A stretch of 64,000 nt of DNA, taken from assembly GCF_020536995.1 (NCBI RefSeq), contig NC_068359.1:101957384-102021383 (forward strand), in the 5' to 3' direction. A model generated the notes under the pieces. It worked only from the letters and a program-made list of their open reading frames with translations. It did no database searches and was not told the origin of the DNA. Of the stretch, positions 10,541 through 23,421 are shown piece after piece. Position 1 is the first letter of the stretch. Each line of letters begins with the position of its first letter. The translations under genes were made by a program, and so were the position numbers. This DNA is from Dreissena polymorpha (taxonomy: Eukaryota; Mollusca; Bivalvia; Myida; Dreissenidae).

Positions 10541-12297
10541 CGAAACGCATCAGACTAATTTTCGCATGACGCGGCTGTAGAAGTGTGATTTAAATGTGTC
10601 GAAAGAAAACTGCGTGTAAATCAAATATTAACATACGATATATTTGATTATGAAGAAATACACTCGTAATAAGGCATGTGAGGACACATATGATGTGCAC
10701 TCCCGTATTATAATTTGTATCTACAAACACTAATACGTGGTACTCCCGTAGTATAACAGGGGGAATTTTCAAGGCTATGTTTTTCTTAACCCTCTAGGTA
10801 GTTGGCATTTCCTGGCAAAATTTTGCAAAATTCTGTTGGGGCTTTACAGAGTTATAAGACTTTGAAACGGATACCCCTTATTTTGCCTTTTTACACATTT
10901 CAATTTGCAATACTGCTGCTATTGATTCTTTTAAAGCAATATTGTTGCAAAATAACTGGTGCCCCAGCCTATTCAATGCAATTTAGACATTGTGAATGAC
11001 AAATCTACCTACTTAGTGTATGTTTGATACACACAAATTGTAAATAACAACTATTTTTACAAAAAGTTACGTCCCTTTGGTTGGATCCGTTAATTTGATT
11101 GAATTTCTACAGACGAAACAAACTTTTTTTACTGTCAAAATGTCATGAAAAGGTTAGTGGAATTAATTTCTTATTTATTTCATCAGTTTTGGTAAATCAG
11201 AAATACATGTTAATGTATTTTTCAAAAATGAGTTATAATTAAGCCAAAATATGATGTTCTATCAACTGTAAGGTTTTCATACTGCAGGGTTTGTACTGCT
11301 TGGGAATGCAAGTAAATTTATCACACATCAGGATGCGTTGATAAATTTGCTCAATTGGCTCTATATATTTGTTCCAAGGGTTATTATGATGTTCACATTT
11401 ATATAGCTCTCTGTCTGTTTATACATGAAAATGGCATTGCTGTTTCTCCTTGAAGTAGTATAGACAACAGATTCCATAGCAATTTTCATTTGAACTTAGA
11501 CCGTGAATAAGAGAGGAACAAAATATTATGTGCAAAAGTTAACACCGTTTTATTTTGACAATACTGTGAGTCTTTTGCGAAATTATTAACATAAAATACT
11601 ATTTTAAAAATAAACAATAACATAATTAAAAAGTTGTTTTCTATATTAAATTTATCTTGCGAGTAAATTATATACTGTCAGAAGAGTAATTCTACTAGAA
11701 CAAGTCAAATCCTTGCTCCATATACTATTTAACTCTTTATATGGCTTTCAATTAAGAAAATCTTGAATAAAAGAAATCTAGTTTTCTAGGTATATTGTGT
11801 CTTTTAAAAATGAAGTGTAATAGTATTCAAATAGTACTTTTGCATGTAAAGTGGCAGAAACTTATGATGGAAAAGCCTATTAACCTAAAACAAACATAGA
11901 ACTTAAAATCTAGCCAAAAGATACATAAGGGGAACTATGTATTGTTCATTTTGAAAGTACGGTAAAGGAAGAGGTGCATTTACTTACAAATTATAGTTTC
12001 CAAAAACTTAAAGATGTAGCAATTACAAGGTCAACATACAAATCCTCAAAAAATAGACCAGAACACTTTACTAGTAATCTGCCCGCACAATTGGATTTTG
12101 AACATGGCATACACAGTTGAAGTTACCATTTGTTCACCAATCCAAGTCATGTTCCAAAGCGTGTACATTCATTACCAGATGATGATGACACTATCAGCCC
12201 TCTACATCAAAGTACATGCGTATATCCTTAGATTTTACCAGTAGCTCTGTTCTGTTTCCAGTCGATATTTGCATCTTTTGTGACAAAAGTATTATCA
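10541..12297. other. No feature recognised
   Basis: Long AT-rich stretch with no exon, repeat or RNA signal that I could support. Confidence 0.45.
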
Positions 12298-13197
12298 AAA
12301 CAAGATGTGTTTGTGAAAAACTATGTCCCCGTATATGACGTTTGACATTGAAGGATGACCTTGACCTTGACCCTTCACCATTCAAAATGTGCTGCTCCAT
12401 GTGATACACATGCATGTCAAATACAAAATTGCTAGCTTCAATATTGCAAAAGTGACATTACATGAGCAATTTTACCCATATATTTGACCTTGAAGGATGA
12501 CCTTGACCTTTCACCACTCAAAATGTGCAGCTCCATGAGATAAACATGCATGCCAAATATCAAGTTGCTATCTTCAATATTGCAAAAGTACTCTTAAATG
12601 AGCCATTTCGGCCACATATATTTGACCTCTGACCTTGAAGGATGACCTTGACCTTGACCTTTCCCCACTCAAAATGTGCAGCTCTATGAGATACACATGC
12701 ATGCCAAATATCAAGTTGCTATCTTGAATATTTAAATATTTCAAAAGTGTACATTAAATGAGCGATTTTGACCCATATTTTTGACCTTTGACCTTGAAGG
12801 ATGACCTTGACCTTGACCTTTCACCACTCAAAATGTGCAGCTCCATGAGATACATATGCATGCCAAATATCAAGTTGCTATCTTGAATATTGAAATATTT
12901 CAAAAGTGTACATTAAATGAGCGATTTTGACCCATATATTTGACCTTTGACCTTGAAGGATGACCTTGACCTTGACCTTTCACCACTCAAAATGTGCAGC
13001 TCCATGAGATACATATGCATGCCAAATATCAAGTTCCTTTCTTCAATATTGCAAAAGTTATTGCAAATGTTAAAGTTGGCGCAAACCAACAGACCAACCA
13101 ACAGACAGGGCAAAAACAATATGTCTCCCACTAATATAGTGGGGGACATAACAGGGCAAAAACAATATGTCTCCCACTACTATAGTTGGGGACATAA
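12298..13197 (-). mobile_element. Tandem-core element, family A (reverse copy)
   Basis: Reading on the - strand, it starts with a hairpin GTCCCC...GGGGGAC (present twice at 13120-13195), then GCCCTGTCTGTTGG, then about five units of a ~150-bp core containing GGCATGCATGTGTATCTCAT, TTTTGAGTGGTGAAAGGTCA and AAGGTCAAGGTCATCC. It ends with a hairpin TGTGTTT...AAACACA near 12300 and CTTGTT. No ORF of its own. I infer a non-autonomous Helentron-like element from this layout. Confidence 0.8.
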
Positions 13198-13619
13198 TTA
13201 AGGTTTGCAAGCAAAATTTAACTAAATGTGTTAGAAAATGTGCTGAGTAATCAATTAAGCTATAAGCAATTCAAAAGTTTGATAATCGGATGCTTTGTTA
13301 AGTTCATGATCAAAACGTTATTTCCCGTGAAGCAATGTACCATAATGCTTGCAGAAGAAATTATACAAGATCTTGGACTCGCCATGCAGTCACTAAGGCT
13401 CAGAAGCAAGCATTAACCAATCAGTGCACACTGAAGATTTCAAGTACATATGTAATAATGCTGAAGAGCATATTGTACTAGGACATAATGTTGAACGGCT
13501 GACAATGATATAGGAAAGATACCTTAGCTACATTCTCAGACGTCACCCTTCTTGATATACTGAAAAATATAAAACCTATAAACTCAAAGATTAGCTGTCA
13601 AAACATTTTCCAAACCTAT
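13198..13619. other. No clear feature
   Basis: May contain a decayed upstream part of the coding remnant that follows, but no frame could be supported. Confidence 0.35.
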
Positions 13620-15228
13620 TTGATGTGGAGGATGGAATGAATGAGTTGTATTGTTTATCATCTGGTGTTCCTGCTGAACCTAAAGCAGCTGCCAACAGTC
13701 TGAAGGCAGTAGAAATCTGTGGTGCTGCTATGGAAGCCTTTATCACCGGTGGTCTCATTGAAAAGAATGTATTGATACATGACCCTGTCAAGCGAAACAA
13801 ACTTAAGATACATTCGAAGTGAGTAAGACATTTAGAAGTTCTAGTAACAAACTATCACAAGTTGAATCTGAACGCAACATATTGGCACAATTAATCCTTT
13901 TTTCAATTCAGAATGATATTGATATCGAACGTACACTTTCTTATCCACTGTCTCCAGTATCTTGGTCGTTGGAAACCGCTGATGGAATGCCAGTGAAAAC
14001 GGATAAAGCAAAGCTTTAACATTATATGGAGACTTATTGAACAAACACCAAATGATGATGTTAACAGTATCATTGATGGTAACGCAGTACTACACAGCCT
14101 GGTATCAGTGCCTGATACCTTTGAAGAAGTAGAGAATGTGGTTTTTGGTAACCATCCAAAGTGTGGTCGTGATTCCACAGATACCAATCATGAAACTGCA
14201 GTCAAATCACCACCATCATTTCTATTGTCAGGTGCAAAAACCAAAACCCCTAGGGAGTTGAAAAGTTTTCTTTCGCACGATTTTAACAACACACAGCTTC
14301 TGTAATTACTATTGGAACAATGGAGCACTGACAAATATGCAGAACAACTTTAGGATCGCCAAATTTATTTTGTTCTTGGTGAACGATACTGTCTGCTTAC
14401 AAGCTATGACGGACTGATAACTGAGGTAGTTCCAGAAGAATCTATGTTTTCGTCGCATGAGGAAGCAGATACAAGAATTGCTATTCACTCCATGTGCATA
14501 AAATAATTTAAACCTGACACCAAAACCATAATTGTGAGATCACCCGATACAGGTGTCTGAGTGCTTCTTATTACCGTAGATATTGGACACAAATTGAGCT
14601 TTCAATCCTATTTGATACCTGAACTGGAAACAAACGAGGACTCATCGACATAGATAAGATTGTAAAGGCAACGGGAAATGACTTTTGTTCAGTGTTACCC
14701 GCAATTCACTGCTTTACTGGTTGCGAAACTGTAAGCGCATTTATGAGAAGGGGAAAAGAAAAGACAGGGGTGTAGTGATGACTTGTTAGTGGAAGCTGAG
14801 AATTGTGTTTGTTATATGTATAGAAAGCCAAATTACTCAGATGTAAAAAAGCTCCGGTTTGATAATTCTGTAAGAGAAGTGAGATCAAAGTTAATACTCT
14901 GAACTCATGCGACACTATTGACTTAAGTTTGCTACCACGATGTAAAGCAACACTTAACATGCACACCAGACGTACTAATTACCAAACATATATTTGGTTA
15001 CACGCCCATGAAAGATATACCTGCATGCCTGATGTTCAGAATAGCGGCTGGAAACTTGGAGCAGACAGAATTGAATATGTGTTCACTGATAGTGACATTT
15101 TCTCCAGTGAGCTAGTGGATATACTCTGTACAAATTTGCAAGAGGATAAAACCAATCAGGATGAGGATGACAATGATGATAGTATTGAAATCGACAATTT
15201 GCTTGATGAAGTGTTTTATGATCAGTGA
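13620..15228 (+). pseudogene. Broken copy of a multi-copy-type protein
   Basis: Blocks of protein-like sequence run through this segment in several frames. Recognisable pieces include SSGVPAEPKAAANSLKAVE, a VPDTFEEVENVVFGNHPKCG block, EESMFSSHEEADTRIAIHS, and a C-terminal block with WLHAHERYTCMPDV, NSGWKLGADRIEYVF and SSELVDILCT, ending at an acidic tail. The order and motifs (PKTKTPR, HEEADTR, a RSPDTxV-like run, HCFTGC) match a long uncharacterised protein that I recall as highly repeated in bivalves and cnidarians. It probably belongs to mobile DNA and has no known function. The copy has several breaks and looks dead. Confidence 0.65.
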
Positions 15229-16431
15229 TATAACTCGATCCTGTGTCCTAACTATGAGTATAAAAAAAAAGACAAAACGTTAGTTACACTTTGATTTGAA
15301 AGTATAAAATAGTAATAATAATAATTATTATTATCATTATTGTGGTTATTGTTATTATAACAACAATTATATAATCATCATCATAATAATAGTAACTTTA
15401 TATATATTCAAGATGATACAATTATTATTTATCGGGTTATAAATATCTTCTAAGTTGAGTATTAATCGGTCTTAAATTTGCCTGAGAGATGAATTCCTAT
15501 GTATGCTATCTCTTTATCACCATTATTAGTATAATTATTATTCAATTCCGCAAAATGGTACTGAAGGCAAAAAGAAAAAAACAATGAATTTCATTTTATC
15601 TATGTTTTATCAAGTGTATATCTATTGGATTTAAGTTATAATATATACTTAAAAACAGGCATAATATCAGTGTCATTTTCTTATTAAATATTATCATGGC
15701 TTTACAATAAAGAATACAATCAAGGTTGTGGGTGTGACATAATAAACCAGACATTAGCTACAGTTACATACATATATACTTTAAAACCAAAAGATAAATA
15801 CTTTTATTAAAGTACTATTAATGAAATAAGAAAACTGCCCTTTTAATTTTTTCAATTTCTAAAGTCTGTCTAGGTGCAAGTTCTGGTTAGTACAGTGCGA
15901 AATATTGTCAACCATACCAACCGTAACACCGCATTTGTATTCGTCATTCTATAAAAATGTTATAAAGAACGCCGAAAGTAAATTAAAATCGACGAACCGT
16001 ACCGTATCCGAAAACGACTGTCCGAAAACACGTCGAGATACATCTTTTGCACATGAAGTAAAATATGCAAATCGTTTGACTGCAGAAAATAAAAACCCGT
16101 AATCTTGCGAATACGCAATCAATATAGGTTGACATATTGTTTTAAAATGTGATATTGCAGTGCTTTACTTTACTCATAGATACATAATTTAAAATTGCGA
16201 GATGGCGGACATTTGCAACATGCGTAGAATGGTACGGTTTTCAGAAAGTAGCGAAAACTTGGATAATCGCAACATTGCAAAACTCAAGTTTGTATACTAC
16301 TTACCTTTGAAAAGTGTTGAATGTTTTTAACGTGAATTAGTATTTTGAGCAACAAAAACACATTAATTGTAGAAAAATTACAAGATCGGCTTCTTATTAT
16401 TATTATAAAGAAACTTTTTTTTAAAGCAGAC
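15229..16431. other. No feature recognised
   Basis: Strongly AT-rich with short (ATT/AAT) runs near 15310-15540. Nothing else seen. Confidence 0.45.
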
Positions 16432-17590
16432 GACAATTAGCGCCCGCTGACTTTAAAGCAATTACGGTATCATTTGACGTAAACAAAATAATTACAAAAA
16501 AATGAAATCATTATCACACATCAAGAAATGTTAAAGCAGACGACAGATAGCGGTAATTACGGGGATAATTAGTTGATGGCGATTAAATAATTATTTAATC
16601 AAGAAATGTTCAACGTAATCTAATTGCAGGAAAAAAAAAACGGCGTGAAAAACTAATTTAGCCGACAATATTTGCGGCGATTTTCAAAAATGCCGCTTAT
16701 ATAATAATTGGCGAAAAAATAACGAAAATCTAACAGTTACCGATAATTGGTTAAGCACTTAGAGATTAAAGACGTTTTTTCCGAAATATATCACTTCTGT
16801 CGGACAGTGATTCAGAAAAAGGCCACGATGCCGCAGACGTTATTGACGCGTGTATGACAATACACAGGGTCGAGTGTGTACACAGGTAATCTCGTTATCG
16901 ATTTTTATGCTCCCCCAAAATTTTTTTTGGGGAGAGCATATAGTCGCCGCTTCGTCTGTCCGTGCGTGTGTGTGTCCGTCCGTCCGTGCACAATTTTTGT
17001 CCGGGCTATTTCTCAATTAATGACCAGAATTCAACTAAACGTTATGGGAAGCTTCACTGCGAGATGTGCATATTATGAGCCGGTTCTGGTCGGATGAATT
17101 TTCACAGAGTTATGGCCCTTTGAAATTTTCCATTAACTGTACATATAGTGCAATTCTTGTCCCCCCACCCCCCACTACTGACTGGAATTCAATGAAGCTT
17201 TATGGGAAGCTTAACTACCAAGAGGAGATGCGCATGATATTTGTGGGTTCTGGTTAGATTATTTATTTAGAGTGGTATGGCCCTTTGAAATTTTTAAGTT
17301 GCTAAACCATCCTTCGTATTATTTTGTCCAAAGTTATGCCCATCAAGACGTTTCCTTTTATCTGAATATATAGTGCAATATTGTGACAAAAAACCTCTCC
17401 GACGGTTTCTTGTACCTGCTTGATGGCCCGATTTACAGGCGTTTCGCATTCGCCGCTGGAAAACTTGTAGAGGCAAATTTGTTTTTGATGTAGGCGGATA
17501 AATTAATCGCCATTTTTTTCTAGACAATTTTAAGAAATATTAGCCAGTTGGATTAAATAATCGCCATTGGCGATAATGTCTGGTAGCAGC
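16432..17590. mobile_element. Possible TIR element enclosing a family G tandem-core end
   Basis: The left side reads CAGACGACAATTAGCGCC. The right side complement reads CAGACATTATCGCCAATGGC. GGCGATTAAATAAT near 16576 is mirrored by ATTAAATAATCGCC near 17553. Inside lies the 5' part of a family G element (from about 16897). No TSD was found, so the outer element is tentative. Confidence 0.4.
16897..17320 (+). mobile_element. Tandem-core element, family G, 5' part
   Basis: 5' hairpin ATGCTCCCCCAAAATTTTTT...GGGGAGAGCAT, then GTCGCCGCTTCGTCTGTCCG and GTCCGTCCGTCCGTGCACAA, then core repeats with GGAAGCTTCACTGC and AGTTATGGCCCTTTGAAATT. The same 5' end is seen at 48580-48790. No 3' end identified. 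Confidence 0.65.
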
Positions 17591-20062
17591 GTGAGCACTG
17601 TAATATTGTTATTATCATCATCATGATTAATAAATGTTACATTAATAATTGTTATTATTTTACCAAGCTTGTTGGCATATTGTTTGATAGAATAATGTGA
17701 TTATGCTCTGAAATAATATGTTTGACACAAAATAATTATGTTAAAGGAATATACATGTTCATCATATACAAATATGTGTAAAATATATGTGTCACATATA
17801 TTGTAATAGAAGATGTCATCATATAAACATAAGAGGAAGGCATTGAATGATTGCAATCTTTTTTTATTAAGGAATGTTAAGATAAGTTGTTTTCTTAAAA
17901 AGTTTGCAGTTTGCATTTTGTATGAAAGGTAGTCTAAAAATATTTAAACATGTTTTACGCTCATATTTTTAAAGTTTAATTTCTCCGTAACGCCCCGCTA
18001 GCCAATTGCAAACAATTGGTCATGAGATTCAGTGGATATAGATGATAAAAAATAGGGTCTACAAAATTTCCCCGGGGGGGGGGGGGAGGCAAAAGTGTTC
18101 TTGGCCCACGGCCTATAAATGTTAGCCAGTTGTTCGTCGTATTAAATTCACGCATTCAGATGTCGCTCGTTGAATACATTTTCTTACGCGATCCGTTGAT
18201 TTAACTGGATTACGGTTGAGAACAAAAAGAGCTAACACCAACTAGTTCATATTTATTATTACTTTAAAGGGTTCATCATTTAAAATGGATTGTTTCATTA
18301 ATATATTTGTGAACATATACATTTTTAAATTAGAGTTGCCATACACATACCAAAGCTATTCACTACTGTAAATTATGACTCGGAAGTAAGCCTTACAGCG
18401 TCCGAATCTCGCAAGTTGGTAAATTTGACATAAAAGAACACCCGAGTCGTATTTTTATTTCTGGCACAATTTATGTCGCATGTCCACATCAGTGGTCAGA
18501 AAAATACCTATTTGACTTTATATATATCGAAATTGTTGTCGTGGTTGATAATGATGCATTAATTGTATTGCAAAATGCGAGTTTTTACACAAAAAGCTGC
18601 GTAAGAATACATGGCCTTGTGAGACTTGACCCGAAGCCTATCGACCTTTTACACAGAAAGATTCAGCCATTACGCCGGCAAATTCAGGTCATCGGGTGTT
18701 AACTTAAGGAAAAGAAAATGAATGCTGAAGTAAGGGCAAGTTAATTATCTTCTATAATGTGTTCAATTTATACATGATTAATGCTCTCGTCCTGTAAGCT
18801 TGACACCTTTTGCAGTTGTTTTAAATTAAACGCGGAAAATCATGTGAGTTGTGCACACACGAGGGCGTTGGCAGTGAATAGCTTTAGTCGGTAAATGGAG
18901 TATAAATTAACAGAAAAATGGTCAATTAACGCATTCAAAAACATACATGTAAAGTCCTCAGATAAATATAACACTACTATCAGTATTAAATGTGAGCTGT
19001 CACACTGTATTTGATTGTCATTATTTGGAAATGCAATTAACGCTCTTGAAGCACATGTCGGCAGCCATTTTTGACAATGTTTGTGAGGACCACATGCTAA
19101 TGCTTGTTTATTTAAGTATTTCGACAATCGATGAATCTGCCGTATATATAAATGCTGTTGTATTACAAACTCCTTCATATTCATATTGCTGCAGTGTTAA
19201 AAACTGGTTGCAACAGTTGAATAAAAAAAAGATTAATTGCTAAACAACGTCTTATTATGTTTGTTTCCAGTGCATTTCACTCATAACTCAAGTTTTTTCC
19301 TAATATTTGCATCAGCCTGCAATATTGCCCAACAAGAACATGCCACCTGTTGTTTTTGTGTAAAAATGTAAACATTGCGTCATCAGTTGATTTTGAGCTA
19401 TTTTTCAAATGGAATACGCCACTTGGCAGATTTCGTGAAACTGAACAGATTTCGTGAAACTGAACAGACTTCTGTCAGACATTTGGTCTGACTGGTCAGA
19501 GTTTTTTGTCAGACATATCATTCTGTCAGACAAAAGAAAATTAGTGAAATCTGGAAAAATGAAACAAATTAAAACATTAGAAATACAGAAATATTGTGTT
19601 ATTATTTGAATGTAAATCACATTGTTTGGAGTAGCCAATTATTCAGTCATCATTCAATTCCTCATTCTGAAAATCACTTCTATAGGCACTGTCACTAGTC
19701 TATAATGTCTATTTATAAGTGAATTTCATGATGAATGACCTCTGGTTTCATTTTCCCATTCTGTCCAGACTCAGGCTCGTTGGTGGCATTTGCTGAGGAA
19801 AGAAAAGCACCTTCAATGACTAAAAAAATTGCAAGAAGGACGCTTAACCTAGTATTTCTTCCACTTGTGAACAGTCATGTAAAATAAATCTTAAACTGAA
19901 ATCCATTTTGTTAATGTATTACATTTAAAAATAAATAAAACACTATATGCTTTATAAAAATTCATTTTACTTGTATAAAATATTGAAATAAAACAATGTT
20001 GTATGTTCATTGCAAAAGTTTCCAGTTATTATTCGCACCTATTCGTCCATACAGTGCTTTTT
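17591..20062. other. No gene recognised
   Basis: AT-rich. Contains a G run (18071-18085) and, near 19425-19520, repeated TTTCGTGAAACTGAACAGA and GTCAGAC motifs that resemble the subterminal part of the hAT-like element at 21476. The full ends were not found. Confidence 0.4.
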
Positions 20063-21475
20063 TATGCCCCAAAAGAGGGCATATAGTGATCGGACTGTCC
20101 GTCACACTTTGCATTTAGCAGCTTGCAAAGATAGCAGCTTGATAATTGGCATGCATGTGTATCTCATGGAGCTGCACATTTTGAGTGGTGAAAGGTCAAG
20201 GTCATCCTTTAAGGTCAAAGGTCAAAAAAACAAATTCCAAGGGAAGTAACAAGCTTCAAAGGGAGGTAATTTCTATTTTATATCATTTGGCAGGTACTGA
20301 TCATTTCACAAGGGAAGTAATATTATTTAAAGGGATATAATCATAAAAAAAATAATTCAAAGCGGCGCAGTAGGGGGCTGTGATTCAGACCTGTTTACTT
20401 CTACGGATTCGCCATAGTTACTACGGATTATTTGGCTAAACTACGCACTACGGATTTGTACTGAAAAACTACGGATCCGTTGATCAAAATCGTCAAATTT
20501 CAGTTTTTAATCGTACTTTCGATTACTTTCGGTCTTAACAGGTAATGTATCAATCATAATCATTTTGGCGCTTGCGTAGTAAAAAAACGTTGAAATTCAA
20601 GTCTCCGGGGAACGAGTGCTGATCAAGCTTGTCGAGTCGTCACCGCACGACAACTGACTTGCGTATTGGTTTGCAAATTTAGCCGAATATATACGATTTT
20701 ACGTTGCTATCCAGTATACACATCTCTTTCTCTATTGTGGAGAATACAGACGATAGTCGATGTATCAGGATAGTGCAGGCCTGTTTTAACACACGTCCAA
20801 GGTGGCGGCAAGCAGACGAGAAATTGCGATTAACGGCGAAAATAATAAATACCAGGCGTTTTCCGCTCCATTTTGGAAAAACGCCACACTGGAATTCTGG
20901 GAATTTCGCGTCGTGAAAACCCCCATTTTGGGAAAAAAAATAATCACAAAATTTGCTCAATTGGGAAAAATTATCGCATGTAAATAGTGGTTCTTATTTT
21001 TCAAAGAAGCCGTTAACTGGTAAATAACGACTATTTGGATAATTTGTTATTAAAGTTTTACAAATATTATGAACATGTGTGATCAGTGCAGGTTTTTTTA
21101 TCTGAATTTGGGGAAAAGGCTTGGCATTTTTTTAGGTGAAAAAAATCGCGTGAAGCGCCGTATTTTGAGGAAAATAAGGAAAGTCTTAAATAATCATTAA
21201 CATATTTTACAGTTTTTAAAACAAATTCAAGGCAACAGATAATTTAATTATGCAATACTTTCTATTTTCAACACTGGAATAGGTCAACTTATATATTTTA
21301 AGGAGAAAAAAATAAAAAATATTTTTTTTATTTTTTTTTGGAATTGGGAATATTTTTTTTTCAATTGGGGAAAAAAACAACCAGATTTGCATTGGGAATG
21401 GGGCAAAATTGCGGACCCGTGGCATAGGGCGGAAAAAGCCTGAATACCATTCAAATTAACAACGGGTATCATATG

Positions 21476-22608
21476 CAGGGTTCGCCAAAACTTGAAAAAT
21501 CTGTCAGTCATTCGGACTGACAGACTTGAAATTTTTGTCAGTCCGAATCAGTTTCTGTCAGTCCCACTGTCCGACTTAACTATAACAGCAAAACACAACA
21601 AAAGAGAGTACCTTTTAGATGTTTATTGGTTTGGATCACATTAAAATACAATAAAAAACATGTCCAAAGTCGATATAATTAAACAATTATTATATTAATA
21701 ATAAACCACATATAAACCAAAGGTATTCTTTTTAGACTTCTTTTTGTCAAACTGTTTTTTAGCCTGCACAGCTCTGCAAATCCGTGTTCTTGAGAAGTTA
21801 GGGTGACATCCAATCAAGTTTGACTTAATTGCACACACCCATTCACACTACTTTGGATGACTTCAATTTCTGTTTATTAGCCAATTTCACAAGTTCTAAA
21901 ACAACACCTATTGTTAAAATATTTTCTCTTAGCCGAGGTTGATTTCCAGGTTCAATTAAATGAATGTCTTTCACACCTATTTCTTGATAGAAAGGCCCAT
22001 TACCACCATCCATTCTTGTTGTCTGAAATAACACAAAACATATTGCTACAAACTATCAACAACAAATCAAAACATAAATATCCCTATGTCCGAATTTTAA
22101 AATATCCGAAATATAGTACATCGGGTGAAAAATCTAATTTTGATTTCAGAAATTGTTGGTGTGTAAATTAAAATATATCCTTCCCATAAGAATATAATAA
22201 TGAAACTATTTAACAGAAATGCTCACAAATGCCTGTTGAAACAAGTTTTCATGCGGTTTTTGTTGTGGAATAATTAAATGGAACAAACAAAATGGCGGAC
22301 GCACTCGGTTGCTTTTTTTAACAAAGACCGTTGATTTTGAACTCGCATGTGATAGTCAATTCTAATCCAACTTTAAACATCAAAACATCAAAATGAAGGT
22401 AAGAAAAAAAGGATTTTGACAGAAGTTGAACAAAAAGCATTTACCTTCTATTTATCCAAAAGCATATTTTACACTTTGAGTGATCTTTTTGAAACCATTT
22501 TTCATCCGATTGTGTCGGTCAGTCGGACCGATTATCTTAAATCACTTGTCGGTCCTGAGAAATATTTGCCGGTCAGGACCGGCGGACCGACGGTTTTGGC
22601 GAACCCTG
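21476..22608. mobile_element. hAT-like element with 6-bp TSD, 1.13 kb
   Basis: TIR CAGGGTTCGCCAAAAC on the left and GTTTTGGCGAACCCTG on the right, flanked by CATATG at 21470-21475 and 22609-22614. Subterminal motifs are CTGTCAGTC/GACTGACAG on the left and GGTCAGGACCGGCGGACC on the right. The interior keeps two coding-like blocks on the - strand: RENILTIGVVLELVKLANKQ at about 21850-22025, after a TTATTTCAG acceptor-like site, and SNLIGCHPNFSRTRICRAVQ at about 21700-21830. They are in different frames and not recognised. Confidence 0.85.
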
Positions 22609-22946
22609 CATATGGTCATTAGGGAATAATGTAATGCGTGTGAATTAACGCAAAATACTTCGTTTGAGATTTGAAAAAAATATTTATCAGAAATCTGCAC
22701 AGTGAATGTGCGTCACGGAAACAAGTGTTGGAAAATTGTCTACTCACAAAATTAAAGCATTTATTATAATTAGATGAGTATCCTTCGAAAATGGAAAGAG
22801 ACAAACATGATTTGATTTATATGTTAGTTGATCTGTGTATAATCAGATTCATATGCGTATTCTGCTTTATTATATTTGTTACGCTGTACAGTTTAATGAA
22901 ATAGCATTGAACTGAGGTTGTCAAGTGCAAAATATTGAAAGGTAAA

Positions 22947-22977
22947 CCAAAGACCTATAGATTCTCTAGGTCTTTGG
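22947..22977. repeat. Hairpin, 11-bp arms
   Basis: CCAAAGACCTA and TAGGTCTTTGG separated by 9 nt, inside element X. Confidence 0.8.
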
Positions 22978-23343
22978 ATAAACAAATAAAATATATTTTA
23001 TTTTAACTCCATTTATTATATCATGAACACAACAAGAACACTAAAGGATGTTTGTCAATATTTGTTTGTTTTCCCCTTAATGATATTTCATATAAAAAAA
23101 TACTGAATTAAATAATTAAATTAATAGCTATTCTTAAAGAGCTTATGATCAAATGGTGTATTTAAGAATCTATAGATTATTACAAGTTTAATATGCATGT
23201 GGATGGATATTAAAGGGTCCTTTTCACAGATTTTGGCATGTTTTGAAGTTTGTCATTAAATGCTTTATATTGATAAATGTAAACATTCAATTTTAAAAGC
23301 TCCAGTAAGAAAAACAAAAATAAAATTTAAAAAAGGAAAAAAA

Positions 23344-23421
23344 GTAGCCCGCCGCAGGGCTCGAACCAGTGACCCCCGGAGCCTGGAGTAAAAACACATT
23401 AGCCAACTGAGCTATCCTGCC
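23344..23421 (-). pseudogene. tRNA-like unit, second copy
   Basis: Reading on the - strand: A box GATAGCTCAGTTGGCTAA, then an enlarged middle ACTCCAGGCTCCGGGGGTCA and B box GGTTCGAGCCC. The enlarged middle is shared with 5530-5610, so the unit belongs to the element and is not a chance tRNA insertion. Confidence 0.6.

Noticed and set aside
20679-20960. 93-residue ORF in element X
   Set aside because: Overlaps two ORFs on the other strand; the sequence is the GGGAAAA-type repeat-rich part of X, with no domain.
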